DNA of 13,570 bases, from contig JACKDF010000024.1 of assembly GCA_020633655.1 (NCBI GenBank), forward strand, positions 1 to 13,570, read 5' to 3'. The position numbers and the translations under genes are program-made. The stretch is from Deferribacteres bacterium (GTDB lineage Bacteria; Zhuqueibacterota; Zhuqueibacteria; Zhuqueibacterales; Geothermadaptataceae). Shown here piece after piece: positions 8,001-13,570 of the stretch. Numbering within the stretch: position 1 is the first letter of the stretch; each line of letters begins with the position of its first letter. The notes beneath the pieces were generated by a model, which did not search any database, was not told the DNA's origin, and saw only the letters and a list, made by a program, of their open reading frames with translations.

Positions 8001-8266
8001 CAAATCCTTTCAATGCGATGACACAATTTGAAGTGCATATTCCGGAGCCCGGGTGGCTGCAAATGGCGATTTTCAATATTAAGGGAGAGACCGTACAGGA
8101 AATCACAAACGATTTGGTTGCACCTGGCGTGCAGCGATTTCAGTGGGATGGAGAAAGCGATACTGCTGGCGTGGTTAGCAGTGGCATGTATTTTCTCAAT
8201 GCCACATTTCACGGGCAATCTGGCATTTTGCAAAGATACACAGATAAATTAATGTATTTGAAATAA
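5003..8266 (+). CDS. Secreted FG-GAP/ASPIC (CRTAC-like) protein with duplicated FN3-discoidin modules and sorting tail
   Basis: A 1087-residue exported protein. I chose the ATG at 5003 because GGGAGGTGA (4992-5000) is an unusually strong ribosome site five bases upstream; the GTG at 4997 lies inside it. Order, numbered from the ATG: signal peptide (1-27); seven FG-GAP/VCBS repeats (about 35-395), each with a calcium-type DxDxDG loop (near 54, 108, 158, 210, 262, 313 and 375), fitting a seven-bladed propeller; an ASPIC/UnbV domain (about 405-490); an FN3-like domain (500-587); a discoidin/F5-8C-like domain (about 595-728); a second FN3 (about 740-820); a second discoidin-like domain (about 842-974). 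The C-terminal Ig-like sorting tail (about 990-1087) has FPNPFN and SGMYFL, as in type IX substrates. A carbohydrate- or surface-binding role is inferred; no catalytic residues were seen. Single-gene unit. Confidence 0.92.
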   Translation: MRPVLTNRNLFLSISLFFLTSNLVSQAPVSFREVAAIYGVAGEGLSYGHSSALMDFNNDDLLDIGFTVKTARNFLFINRGNGHFDEIATAAGLNKRTDQRIRGMSVADYDNDGDLDVYLTAGRASQFYRNNGDLTFTDVTKAAGVEDFGNGLIASWGDYNRDGFIDLYVSNWDDSRHALFKNKGDGTFKNVTQEAGLGNDANNHVGLWLDFDNDGDLDMFVSRAFYKLFRLWRNNGDGTFTNIAGRAGLECDVFGQGSTTADYDNDGFLDIYVASCYERNILFHNNGDGTFTNIAGQAGVDGSGRSVDCVSGDFNNDGWMDIYVGNYDWNPGDPDYGGNPEGYNRLYWNNGNETFTNDPGITADRSRTIGSSIGDLNNDGFDDLYTVNSSTLNKLYENKGNSNNWLQIQLQGVKSSRDAIGTRIELEINGKKRIKEISGASGYCSHSSLIQTFGLGSANNVDRITIKWISGTVDELNNITVNQRLKLKEGQVWSSVDSLFFIDVNSAVLTPNEAKISWQTNKTARGFVRYGLTEDLLNTTDSTIVPGFLSAITLENLTADTTYYFLVSAMDTTGDGIESEMMSFVTTLIPVLAENIAAQALLTASSENEKWKQTVDKAVDGFVDGYPGDYTKEWVATTDPVGTWFNLEFEDGRVIDKIILHDRINFSDQILEMQLTFDSGDRIMTGPLPNDGAPLVIEFTPKTIKNIRLEVTKAQGSSVGLAEVEVWQAANSVNQPRLEIEQVNVTDIDSNSAVIHWRTSIECTGECYVNDDTLTTTLSNSHTVFVENLLPGTTYPFLIFVASTEGETAQSEVLSFTTMEASVPSDTIPADTTSTPQELFDITGNGLVTASSEKVRWGQTAVKAVDGIIDGYPGDYTKEWVSDEMPVGVWIRLSFPQPVFIGKIVGYDRPNLKDHIRAFRLHFSDGSHVEYGEMNNDGTSSIFEFEPRQTNWIELEVTAAAGENVGLAEFRVWGYIALGKQPGTESKILPQTFCISSNFPNPFNAMTQFEVHIPEPGWLQMAIFNIKGETVQEITNDLVAPGVQRFQWDGESDTAGVVSSGMYFLNATFHGQSGILQRYTDKLMYLK

Positions 8267-8292
8267 AAAAATACTGATTCTGAGCTCAGAAT
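8265..8292 (-). terminator. Palindromic terminator between convergent genes
   Basis: ATTCTGAGCTCAGAAT (8277-8292) is a perfect 16-base palindrome overlapping the last codons of the PstS-like gene (stop at 8286-8288). On the minus strand it is followed, after five bases, by a run of seven T (8271-8265) that reaches into the stop codon of the opposing gene. It fits an intrinsic terminator for the minus-strand M28/PstS unit in a gap of only 19 bases. The stem is short (six base pairs with a four-base loop), so its strength is uncertain. Confidence 0.45.
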
Positions 8293-9128
8293 TTGATTAC
8301 AGGCAGATACCCGGCTTCCTGTACAATTTTTTGTCCGGCATCGGTCATTGTCCAGTCGATAAATTTTTTCACCTGTCCCCGCGGTTTATTCACGGTATAT
8401 AAATAAAGATAGCGTGTGATGGGATAAGAATCGTTGCGTATATTTTCAGCAGTGATTTCAATATTTTCCACCCTCGCCAATTTAACGCCTTTGCCATAGG
8501 CTAGTCCACCATAACCTATGGCAAAGGGATTGTCTTGAACAGCGCGGACAATTGCTGAGGTTCCGGCTAAAACCTGCATATCCACAGAATAGGATTCCCC
8601 GTGTAAAACATGTTCACGCAGGTAATAACGCGTTCCGGAGTTTGGCGAACGTCCGTAGAGATAAATGGCCGTATCCTGCCACGCGAATTTGTTCCAGTTG
8701 TCCATTTCGCCGGTAAAAATTTGTTTGATCTCCTCCAGTGTGAATGTTTCAACCGGATTTTCTTGATTGAGAAATATGGCAATGGCTTCCTTCGCAACGA
8801 GAAAACTGTATCCGAGGGTTCCATGATTTTCTACAATATTTTTCACTTCCTCAGGCCGTAACGGTCGCGATGCGGTGCAAATTTCTGCGGCACCGACTGC
8901 AAGAGCCTGCGCGCCAGTGGCTGTTCCTCCACCGTCGACGTAAACAGAGATGTTCGGATTTTGCTGCATATAGGTCGCTGCCCAACGCTTGGCGAGGGGA
9001 AGGAGCGTATCAGACCCTTTGATACGAATAATCGCTTTCGATGGACCTAATTGTGAGGCACAGCCTGCAAGAAAGAGGAGTAGTGTAATAAGTAGGATTG
9101 GACGGATTTTGCTCTGTAAAAGTGTCAT
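8286..9128 (-). CDS. PstS-like phosphate-binding lipoprotein
   Basis: A 280-residue periplasmic-facing solute-binding protein of the PstS/PBP_like_2 family. An N-terminal hydrophobic segment ends in the lipobox LAGC, predicting lipidation at Cys23. Ligand-loop motifs are visible: GSDT (38-41), GGGTATG (66-72), SRP (87-89) and RSPNSGTR (160-167), the Ser/Thr-Gly pattern that coordinates phosphate in PstS. Its length is close to other short PstS proteins. No PstC, PstA, PstB or PhoU gene is nearby, so transport partners must be elsewhere, or it may act in sensing or scavenging. The start overlaps the stop of the upstream M28 peptidase by four bases (ATGA, 9125-9128), and GGAAG sits five bases upstream, so translational coupling is likely. 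Ligand identity is inferred from family membership. Confidence 0.88.
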   Translation of the reverse strand: MTLLQSKIRPILLITLLLFLAGCASQLGPSKAIIRIKGSDTLLPLAKRWAATYMQQNPNISVYVDGGGTATGAQALAVGAAEICTASRPLRPEEVKNIVENHGTLGYSFLVAKEAIAIFLNQENPVETFTLEEIKQIFTGEMDNWNKFAWQDTAIYLYGRSPNSGTRYYLREHVLHGESYSVDMQVLAGTSAIVRAVQDNPFAIGYGGLAYGKGVKLARVENIEITAENIRNDSYPITRYLYLYTVNKPRGQVKKFIDWTMTDAGQKIVQEAGYLPVIKF

Positions 9129-10804
9129 CGTTCTTCCGCTATAGATTGTAGTCTGGCATTAAGAAACTGTGAATTGGGGTGAAATTCCACGCTTTTTCCG
9201 GTATTCCCCAGGATTGAAATCAGTCCTAAAAGCAGGTTGCAATGCTGTTGAACTGCGGCATAATTGATGGGTTGATCGAGATCATCAAAGGGGGTGTGGT
9301 ATCGTGTTGCTCCCCAATCGATAAACCGTTGCACACCACTTTCATAGGTTGCATTGTCGTATTTCATTCCCTCGACAAGGGCAACTGTTGGTATTCCCTC
9401 ACGTGCAAAAGCAATCTGGTCTGATCTTCCAAGCGCATTTGAGTTGGCAAATATGGCAGGCACAGGTGAATACTCAAGAGAGAATCCTTTTGCCAGCTCC
9501 TGCAACAGGTTTTCCATCGTAGAATACTCTGCACCAATACCGACAAAATTTTTAAAGGTATCAAACATTGCGATTCCGTCGATGTTCACCGCTGCGTAAG
9601 TTTTATGGAGCGGCACACGCGGATGATCAATGTAATATGTGGCGCCGAGCAAGCCTTTTTCTTCACCTGTGGTAAATACAAGCAGGATGGATCGTTTAGG
9701 TTGTTGTGGTGCAGAGGCGATAATGCGTGCAATTTCGAGGGTGGCGGATACCCCAAAAGCATTGTCTGCGACACCGTTGTAAATGGAATCCCCCTTCACT
9801 GCTGGCCCGATGCCCAAATGATCGTAATGTGCGGCGATTAAAACAAATTGGTTTTTAAGCTTTTTATCCCTGCCGGGAATGAGCCCGATTACATTCCTGT
9901 CGACAAATTCCCATTCCTGAAAAATACCGGAGAATGCCAGTTTCCCGGTCATGTTAAAACTTTGGATCAGGTCAGCATTTTCCATATCGATGACATGGCG
10001 ATATTCGAAGGGAGAACCGGAAAATAATGTCGTGGCCATTTCTGGATTGAGTAAAATATTGAGATTGGTTGCGCGCGTATAAAGCAGAGAGATATTATCA
10101 AAAGCAAACTGGTGCTGCCAATAAGACCAGGGGGTGTCGCTTTCTGTTCTCGGGTTCGGTATCATGATTGTTCCCAGAGCGCCTCGCGCCAGAGCGACCC
10201 GTCGTTTCACATCGGGATTGGCATGTATGGTATTGTGCGCGCCTGCGAAATAATCCTCATGCTCAGAAATTGGTTCGCCAGATAAAAAGACTACAATTTT
10301 GCCAGCGACATCGATACCCAGGTAATCATTGTAATCATATTCCGGAGCGACAATGCCATAACCTACGAACGCCATTGGTTGCGGCAAAGCTATAAATGTC
10401 GATGCACCACAATCGTAAAGTAAATAATCTTTTTCATGTTCGAAAACTCTCTCTTCCCCCCGGGCAATGAAGCGCAACCGGGAATCTTTCATTGCCTTGC
10501 TCCCATGCATGGGAATGTTTTGAAAATAAGTGTTATGATCCCCGAAGGGTGTTATACCGAAATCGGCCAATTGTGATGCGATATAGTCAGCTGCCAATTT
10601 TGCACCTGTGCTTCCGGTTGCACGGCCTTTCAGATCATCACTTGCGAGGTATGCGAGATGGTGTTTTATGTTTTCTAGTGATATTGGGGATGGTGAACCG
10701 GATTGATCCTGAGCCTGGAGAAATGATACCGCTGCGAACAACACAAGCAAAATGTGTCGAATTAATTTATGGATTAAAAGAAAGTGTTGGAGGCTTTTTC
10801 TCAT
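9125..10804 (-). CDS. Exported M28 family zinc metallopeptidase
   Basis: A 559-residue protein with a basic, hydrophobic signal peptide (about 1-32, ending FLQAQ), so periplasmic or exported. A PA-type insert (about 140-270, including AGKIVVFLSGEP) precedes the catalytic M28 domain (about 300-535). All expected dizinc ligands are visible: His326 in AAHYDH, Asp347 in GVADNAFG, Glu382 with catalytic Glu381 in TTGEEKGLLG, Asp409 in NIDG, and His503 in RYHTPFDD. An active aminopeptidase is therefore expected, but the exact substrate is unknown. There is no clear ribosome site before the ATG. A promoter-like TTGATA-17-TATCTT lies so close that the transcript may be leaderless. No other in-frame start was found in the 18 codons upstream. 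It is translationally coupled to the PstS-like gene. Confidence 0.92.
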   Translation of the reverse strand: MRKSLQHFLLIHKLIRHILLVLFAAVSFLQAQDQSGSPSPISLENIKHHLAYLASDDLKGRATGSTGAKLAADYIASQLADFGITPFGDHNTYFQNIPMHGSKAMKDSRLRFIARGEERVFEHEKDYLLYDCGASTFIALPQPMAFVGYGIVAPEYDYNDYLGIDVAGKIVVFLSGEPISEHEDYFAGAHNTIHANPDVKRRVALARGALGTIMIPNPRTESDTPWSYWQHQFAFDNISLLYTRATNLNILLNPEMATTLFSGSPFEYRHVIDMENADLIQSFNMTGKLAFSGIFQEWEFVDRNVIGLIPGRDKKLKNQFVLIAAHYDHLGIGPAVKGDSIYNGVADNAFGVSATLEIARIIASAPQQPKRSILLVFTTGEEKGLLGATYYIDHPRVPLHKTYAAVNIDGIAMFDTFKNFVGIGAEYSTMENLLQELAKGFSLEYSPVPAIFANSNALGRSDQIAFAREGIPTVALVEGMKYDNATYESGVQRFIDWGATRYHTPFDDLDQPINYAAVQQHCNLLLGLISILGNTGKSVEFHPNSQFLNARLQSIAEER

Positions 10805-10810
10805 GCATGA

Positions 10811-10839
10811 AAGATAAAGTGTCCATGGCGAAATATCAA
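10811..10839 (-). promoter_or_regulatory. Candidate promoter giving a leaderless M28 transcript
   Basis: On the minus strand TTGATA (10839-10834, five of six to consensus) is followed after exactly 17 bases by TATCTT (10816-10811, four of six). The A of the start codon (10804) is the seventh base after the -10 box, where transcription would normally begin. This agrees with the absence of any Shine-Dalgarno-like sequence. Pattern-based inference. Confidence 0.4.
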
Positions 10840-10997
10840 CAGAGATATATTGATTGCTTTCATTCTGTCCGCTAGACTACTTCTTATTTCGGTACAAAAA
10901 ATAATACGCAACCTCATCACATTTCGAGGTTCAAGGATCATGTACTTATCTTCAGTAGTTTAATTTATTCGCTCGCGAAAAAATCTCAGGGTATATT

Positions 10998-11020
10998 CTG
11001 CTTCCCTATCACTGAAGCAG
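10998..11020 (-). terminator. Hairpin downstream of ddl, weak terminator candidate
   Basis: CTGCTTC (10998-11004) pairs perfectly with GAAGCAG (11014-11020) over a nine-base loop, 17 bases after the ddl stop. On the minus strand the first T-run (six T at 10983-10978) comes 14 bases later, too far for a standard intrinsic terminator. It may instead stabilise the 3' end. The rest of the ddl-M28 gap holds two more small inverted repeats, AACCTC/GAGGTT (10910-10931) and TTCGC/GCGAA (10968-10979). Confidence 0.3.
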
Positions 11021-11036
11021 TTCACAGAAAAAGTTG

Positions 11037-12140
11037 TTAAATCCCGACATCTGTTTGCAATTGTTTTTCTCGATCAAATCTATCGAGTGCAAGGAAAATC
11101 AACTTTTCTATGAGTTGTGAATAGGGGATACCACTCGCCGCCCACAGCTTTGGGTACATACTGATTCGGGTGAAACCTGGAATAGTGTTGATTTCATTGA
11201 TGACAATCTTGCCGTCCTTCTGAAGAAAGAAATCCACGCGCGCCATGCCTTCACAAATGAGCGTCTGAAATGTGGCGACGGCATATTCCTGTATTTTAGC
11301 AACAAGTTCCCCGGGCAATTCTGCGGGGATTTGTAAACCCGCGCCGTCGGCATCGATGTATTTCGCTTCGTAAGAATAGAATTGATGGTGGGGGATAATT
11401 TCCCCGGGCACTGAGGCTTTGGGTTCGTCATTGCCCAGCACGGCGCACTCAATCTCCCGGCCTTCAATGAATTCTTCGATGATCACTTTCGTATCGTATT
11501 TAAATGCATCATCCAGTGCTGTCTGGAATTGGTCGTCGTTTTCAACGCGATGCACACCCACGGATGAGCCCATGTTCGCCGGTTTGATAAACAAAGGAGC
11601 GCCCAGGTAAGCCGTAAGTTCAGCGAATGTATGGGCATTTCTTTTCGTGGCCAGAATTGTCACAAATTTTCCAATTGGCAAACCTGCATCGCGCAGGAGG
11701 CGTTTCATAACATCCTTATCCATACCGACTGCCGATCCGAGTACGCCAGCACCAACAAAAGGGATGTTGGCCAACTTGAGTAATCCCTGCACGGTACCGT
11801 CTTCGCCGAGGGGACCGTGTAAAATTGGGAAAACGACGTCAATCGCTTTATCTGCGCTTCCAAGAGAAAGCTCCACAAGTTGCTTGTTTGTGCGACCGGC
11901 AACGAGGGCAACTTCTTTATTTTCATGCTGCATTCTTATTTGTTTGGGATCATCGCCATGTAGTAGAAAATGAGACGCATCGTTCAGATACCACCGGCCG
12001 TTTTTATCGATGCCAATAAGGGTGACGTCGAATTTGTTTTTATCGATGGCTTCAATGACATTCTTCGCCGATTGCAATGAAACCTCGTGCTCTGCTGATT
12101 TGCCACCGAATAAAATTGCAACGTTTATTTTTTGACTCAT
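11037..12140 (-). CDS. ddl: D-alanine--D-alanine ligase
   Basis: A 367-residue cytoplasmic ATP-grasp enzyme that joins two D-alanines to make the dipeptide for peptidoglycan precursors. The N-terminal domain has FGGKSAEHEVSL (11-22) and HGPLGEDGTVQG (108-119). ATP-grasp motifs are KPANMGSSVGV (186-196), EEFIEGREIE (222-231), RVDFF (301-305) and NEINTIPGFT (315-324), the last including magnesium-binding Glu and Asn. FYSYEAKY (254-261) has the Tyr typical of D-Ala-D-Ala rather than D-Ala-D-Lac ligases, which is inference from family knowledge. SMYPKLW (327-333) closes the site. Length matches the long DdlA/DdlB-type forms. The ATG follows AAGGAG (12156-12151) by ten bases. It lies 115 bases downstream of the TPR-like gene on the same strand. 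No mur or fts genes are in view, so this is not the classical dcw cluster. Confidence 0.97.
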   Translation of the reverse strand: MSQKINVAILFGGKSAEHEVSLQSAKNVIEAIDKNKFDVTLIGIDKNGRWYLNDASHFLLHGDDPKQIRMQHENKEVALVAGRTNKQLVELSLGSADKAIDVVFPILHGPLGEDGTVQGLLKLANIPFVGAGVLGSAVGMDKDVMKRLLRDAGLPIGKFVTILATKRNAHTFAELTAYLGAPLFIKPANMGSSVGVHRVENDDQFQTALDDAFKYDTKVIIEEFIEGREIECAVLGNDEPKASVPGEIIPHHQFYSYEAKYIDADGAGLQIPAELPGELVAKIQEYAVATFQTLICEGMARVDFFLQKDGKIVINEINTIPGFTRISMYPKLWAASGIPYSQLIEKLIFLALDRFDREKQLQTDVGI

Positions 12141-12255
12141 TTTATTTTTACTCCTTGTGGATCTTTTTTTCGGTTGCCCTGTGCAATTGGCACCCGTTTG
12201 CAGCGCTCATTTCGCAAACAGACCTTTTTCGGAATTCACTTGTCCTGAAAATAGA

Positions 12256-13158
12256 TTATCGACTTGTAATCACATGTATGTAATCCTTAAACAAATCCGG
12301 GGAGAGCGCTTTCATTTTCGCTCGAAAATTTGCATTTGCTTCCGGTTCTGTCTGGTCCGCAAATGCGTACAAAGCGAAGAGATGTGCCTTTTTCGTTGGT
12401 TCTAAATTATCGTATTGATCAGCGTAATCGTCAATTTTTTGCACGAATTCAGTGATAAACGTATCACCCTGCGGGACTTCGATTATTTCTTCTCTCCATG
12501 CGAAGTACGGTAAATTTGCGTAAGCCAGGGCAATCGATCCATCTTCGGCCAGTTGTTTGAAAACACTTCGTAATTTCTTTTTTTGCAAAGTGGCCCAATC
12601 AATTTCAAAGGGATTTATCGTGAGCAATTTCAGATAGGCGTTATTCGCCTTGCCATATTCCTTCACGGCCAGTGCTGCGTCTCCGAAGTATCCCCAATAA
12701 CGGGCAGGAAATTCATCGCCGTAATGTTTTGCTGCCACCTTAAGAATTTCGTATGCATCAGGGTATTTTTTTAAGTGCAAAGTGCAAACACCTTCATGAA
12801 TAAAGTACTTGCAATTCGCCAGGGCACCCTGAGCATCGAATTCATCCAGCTCGCGCAAACGGCGTGCAAAGTAAATCCAGGTTTCTTTGTAATGTTCAGG
12901 AGCGCCGCCGAGATCGCGCATTTTTGCTTTCAACTCATTCCAAATTTCAGCGATCTCGCAGGAAGACGAATTTTCACTCAAACCGGCATTTTTACACGAT
13001 TTTGCGATTTCAATATAAAAATCGCAATTGCCAAGGGTGGGGTCTATCGATTTCGCTTCCTGCAATAGCGTTATTGATTCATCGAACTGGAATTTTGCGA
13101 GTTTTTTTGAACCTTTTTCAACCAGGTTATTCGCGTGAGAAAAAAGACTGTTTTGCAT
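12256..13158 (-). CDS. TPR-like repeat protein of unknown function
   Basis: A 300-residue, alpha-helical, probably cytoplasmic protein with no signal peptide. Helical pairs resembling tetratricopeptide repeats occur at about residues 7-40 (AKFQFDESITLLQEAKSIDP), 117-150 (LHLKKYPDAYEILKVAAKHYGD) and 155-187 (VKEYGKANNAYLKLLTINP). Such repeats usually mediate protein-protein contacts. The C-terminal third (about 190-300) is charged and not recognised. Six cysteines are scattered through the first 125 residues without a clear metal motif. The ATG at 13158 has only a weak AGAAG-like sequence 11 bases upstream, and the start is the first in frame after the non-coding region. It may be co-transcribed with ddl, 115 bases downstream, although that gap has hairpins (12181-12193 and 12196-12219). 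No function can be assigned. Confidence 0.8.
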   Translation of the reverse strand: MQNSLFSHANNLVEKGSKKLAKFQFDESITLLQEAKSIDPTLGNCDFYIEIAKSCKNAGLSENSSSCEIAEIWNELKAKMRDLGGAPEHYKETWIYFARRLRELDEFDAQGALANCKYFIHEGVCTLHLKKYPDAYEILKVAAKHYGDEFPARYWGYFGDAALAVKEYGKANNAYLKLLTINPFEIDWATLQKKKLRSVFKQLAEDGSIALAYANLPYFAWREEIIEVPQGDTFITEFVQKIDDYADQYDNLEPTKKAHLFALYAFADQTEPEANANFRAKMKALSPDLFKDYIHVITSR

Positions 13159-13314
13159 AGGGCTTTGTCTTCTGTTTATTGGGGATAATCTGTTAAAACC
13201 AAGATGGTTAACTCTTATAGTGACGGAGAAGATAATCTGAATTTGTAAAAAAGCAAAGTGAGAAAAGTAGTTTTTAAATTAATTTCGCCTGTTTAATTCA
13301 TTAGCACCAGATGT

Positions 13315-13443
13315 AAGGCTGTGCCAAACATAATAAAACGAAAGCGCCTCGCTTAGTGGAAAATGCGTTACGCTCCGCGAGGATGTTTTCACTCTGTGAG
13401 AATTGATGTTTGGATCAAAATTAATGCGTTTTGACACAGCCCC
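13315..13443. repeat. Short inverted-repeat (MITE-like) element, copy 3
   Basis: The left end GGCTGTGCCAAAC (13317-13329) and right end GTTTTGACACAGCCCC (13428-13443) are terminal inverted repeats of the same family as copies 1 and 2; the right end is identical to that of copy 2 over 16 bases. The flanking bases past the right end (ATC then T and ACT) also resemble those of copy 2. Nested arms inside include CCAAACAT/ATGTTTGG (13324-13331 with 13406-13413) and CCTCGC/GCGAGG (13347-13352 with 13377-13382). The interior differs from the other copies and has no coding capacity, so only the ends are shared. Confidence 0.65.
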
Positions 13444-13488
13444 ATCATTTACTCAATACAAAGCAATGAATAATCCAGGAACGCAATT

Positions 13489-13570
13489 GAGACTGTCGCA
13501 AAATACGCAAATTCGGACCCAGAGCTTGCCGAAGGGCCCGAATTCGAGCTTGGAACCGGGCGTTTCGACA
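13489..13570 (+). repeat. Partial repeat or insertion-sequence end, cut by window edge
   Basis: GAGACTGTCGCAAAAT (13489-13504) resembles a transposon terminal repeat and shares the CTGT...CAAAA core with the other elements. It is followed by a long imperfect hairpin, AATTCGGACCC (13510-13520) with GGGCCCGAATT (13534-13544), pairing at 10 of 11 positions around the loop AGAGCTTGCCGAA. The last bases, CGTTTCGACA, resemble the reverse complement of the first end, so a short element of about 80-90 bp may close just beyond the window. Confidence 0.45.

Larger units (their letters stand above)
13159..13570. other. Non-coding right end with repeat elements
   Basis: No supported gene lies here. The stretch next to the TPR-like gene (13159-13314) is AT-rich and includes a small operator-like inverted repeat, AACCA-AGA-TGGTT (13197-13209), about 40 bases before that gene's start. 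The rest is taken up by an inverted-repeat element (13315-13443) and the beginning of a second, distinct repeat running off the window (13489-13570). Confidence 0.6.

Noticed and set aside
10890..10945. Possible tRNA-like fragment with GAGGTTCAAGG
   Set aside because: No acceptor or anticodon arms can be folded around it; only a six-base hairpin AACCTC/GAGGTT is present.
8286..13158. Five-kilobase minus-strand block as one operon or a new defence system
   Set aside because: Gaps of 115 and 232 bases, a promoter-like site before the M28 gene, and standard housekeeping or envelope products argue against a single system.
1..13570. CRISPR array, prophage, toxin-antitoxin pair or integrase
   Set aside because: No regularly spaced direct repeats, phage genes, small paired genes or recombinase motifs were found.

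Overview
The window reads as an ordinary chromosomal segment of a diderm bacterium of the FCB group, most like the uncultured KSB1/Calditrichota-type lineages. That placement is inference from protein style. It rests on a very large exported protein with FG-GAP/VCBS repeats ending in a type IX-like sorting module with an FNPFN motif, an outer-membrane patatin-Omp85 fusion ending in Phe, a lipoprotein with an LAGC lipobox, and an M28 peptidase of the PA-insert type. No rRNA, tRNA, CRISPR array, transposase or phage gene was seen.

Layout: 1-197 holds a short inverted-repeat element and a terminator-like hairpin. A plus-strand pair follows: an MFS transporter of the fosmidomycin-resistance type (198-1346) and a small cysteine-rich DUF6125-like protein (1556-2062), separated by a second short inverted-repeat element. 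Converging on them is a minus-strand patatin/POTRA/beta-barrel protein (2083-4524). A gene-free divergent gap of about 480 bases holds candidate promoters and a hairpin. Then comes an exported 1087-residue protein with a seven-repeat FG-GAP propeller, an ASPIC/UnbV domain, a duplicated [FN3 + discoidin-like] module and a sorting tail (5003-8266).

From 8286 to 13158 everything is on the minus strand. In transcription order it is a TPR-like protein, D-alanine-D-alanine ligase (Ddl), an exported M28 metallopeptidase, and a PstS-like phosphate-binding lipoprotein whose start overlaps the peptidase stop by four bases. The last 412 bases are non-coding and hold a third inverted-repeat element and what looks like the start of a fourth, related one cut by the window edge.

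Functionally this is mostly envelope biology: peptidoglycan precursor synthesis (Ddl), outer-membrane lipase/autotransporter, exported peptidase, solute-binding lipoprotein, secreted surface protein and an exporter. I found no convincing new multi-gene system. The most noteworthy items are a family of roughly 110-150 bp non-autonomous elements with shared ends resembling GGGGCTGTGTCAAAAC, the duplicated module in the secreted protein, two POTRA domains in the patatin fusion, the orphan PstS/M28 translational coupling, and a promoter placed so that the M28 gene would be transcribed leaderless.
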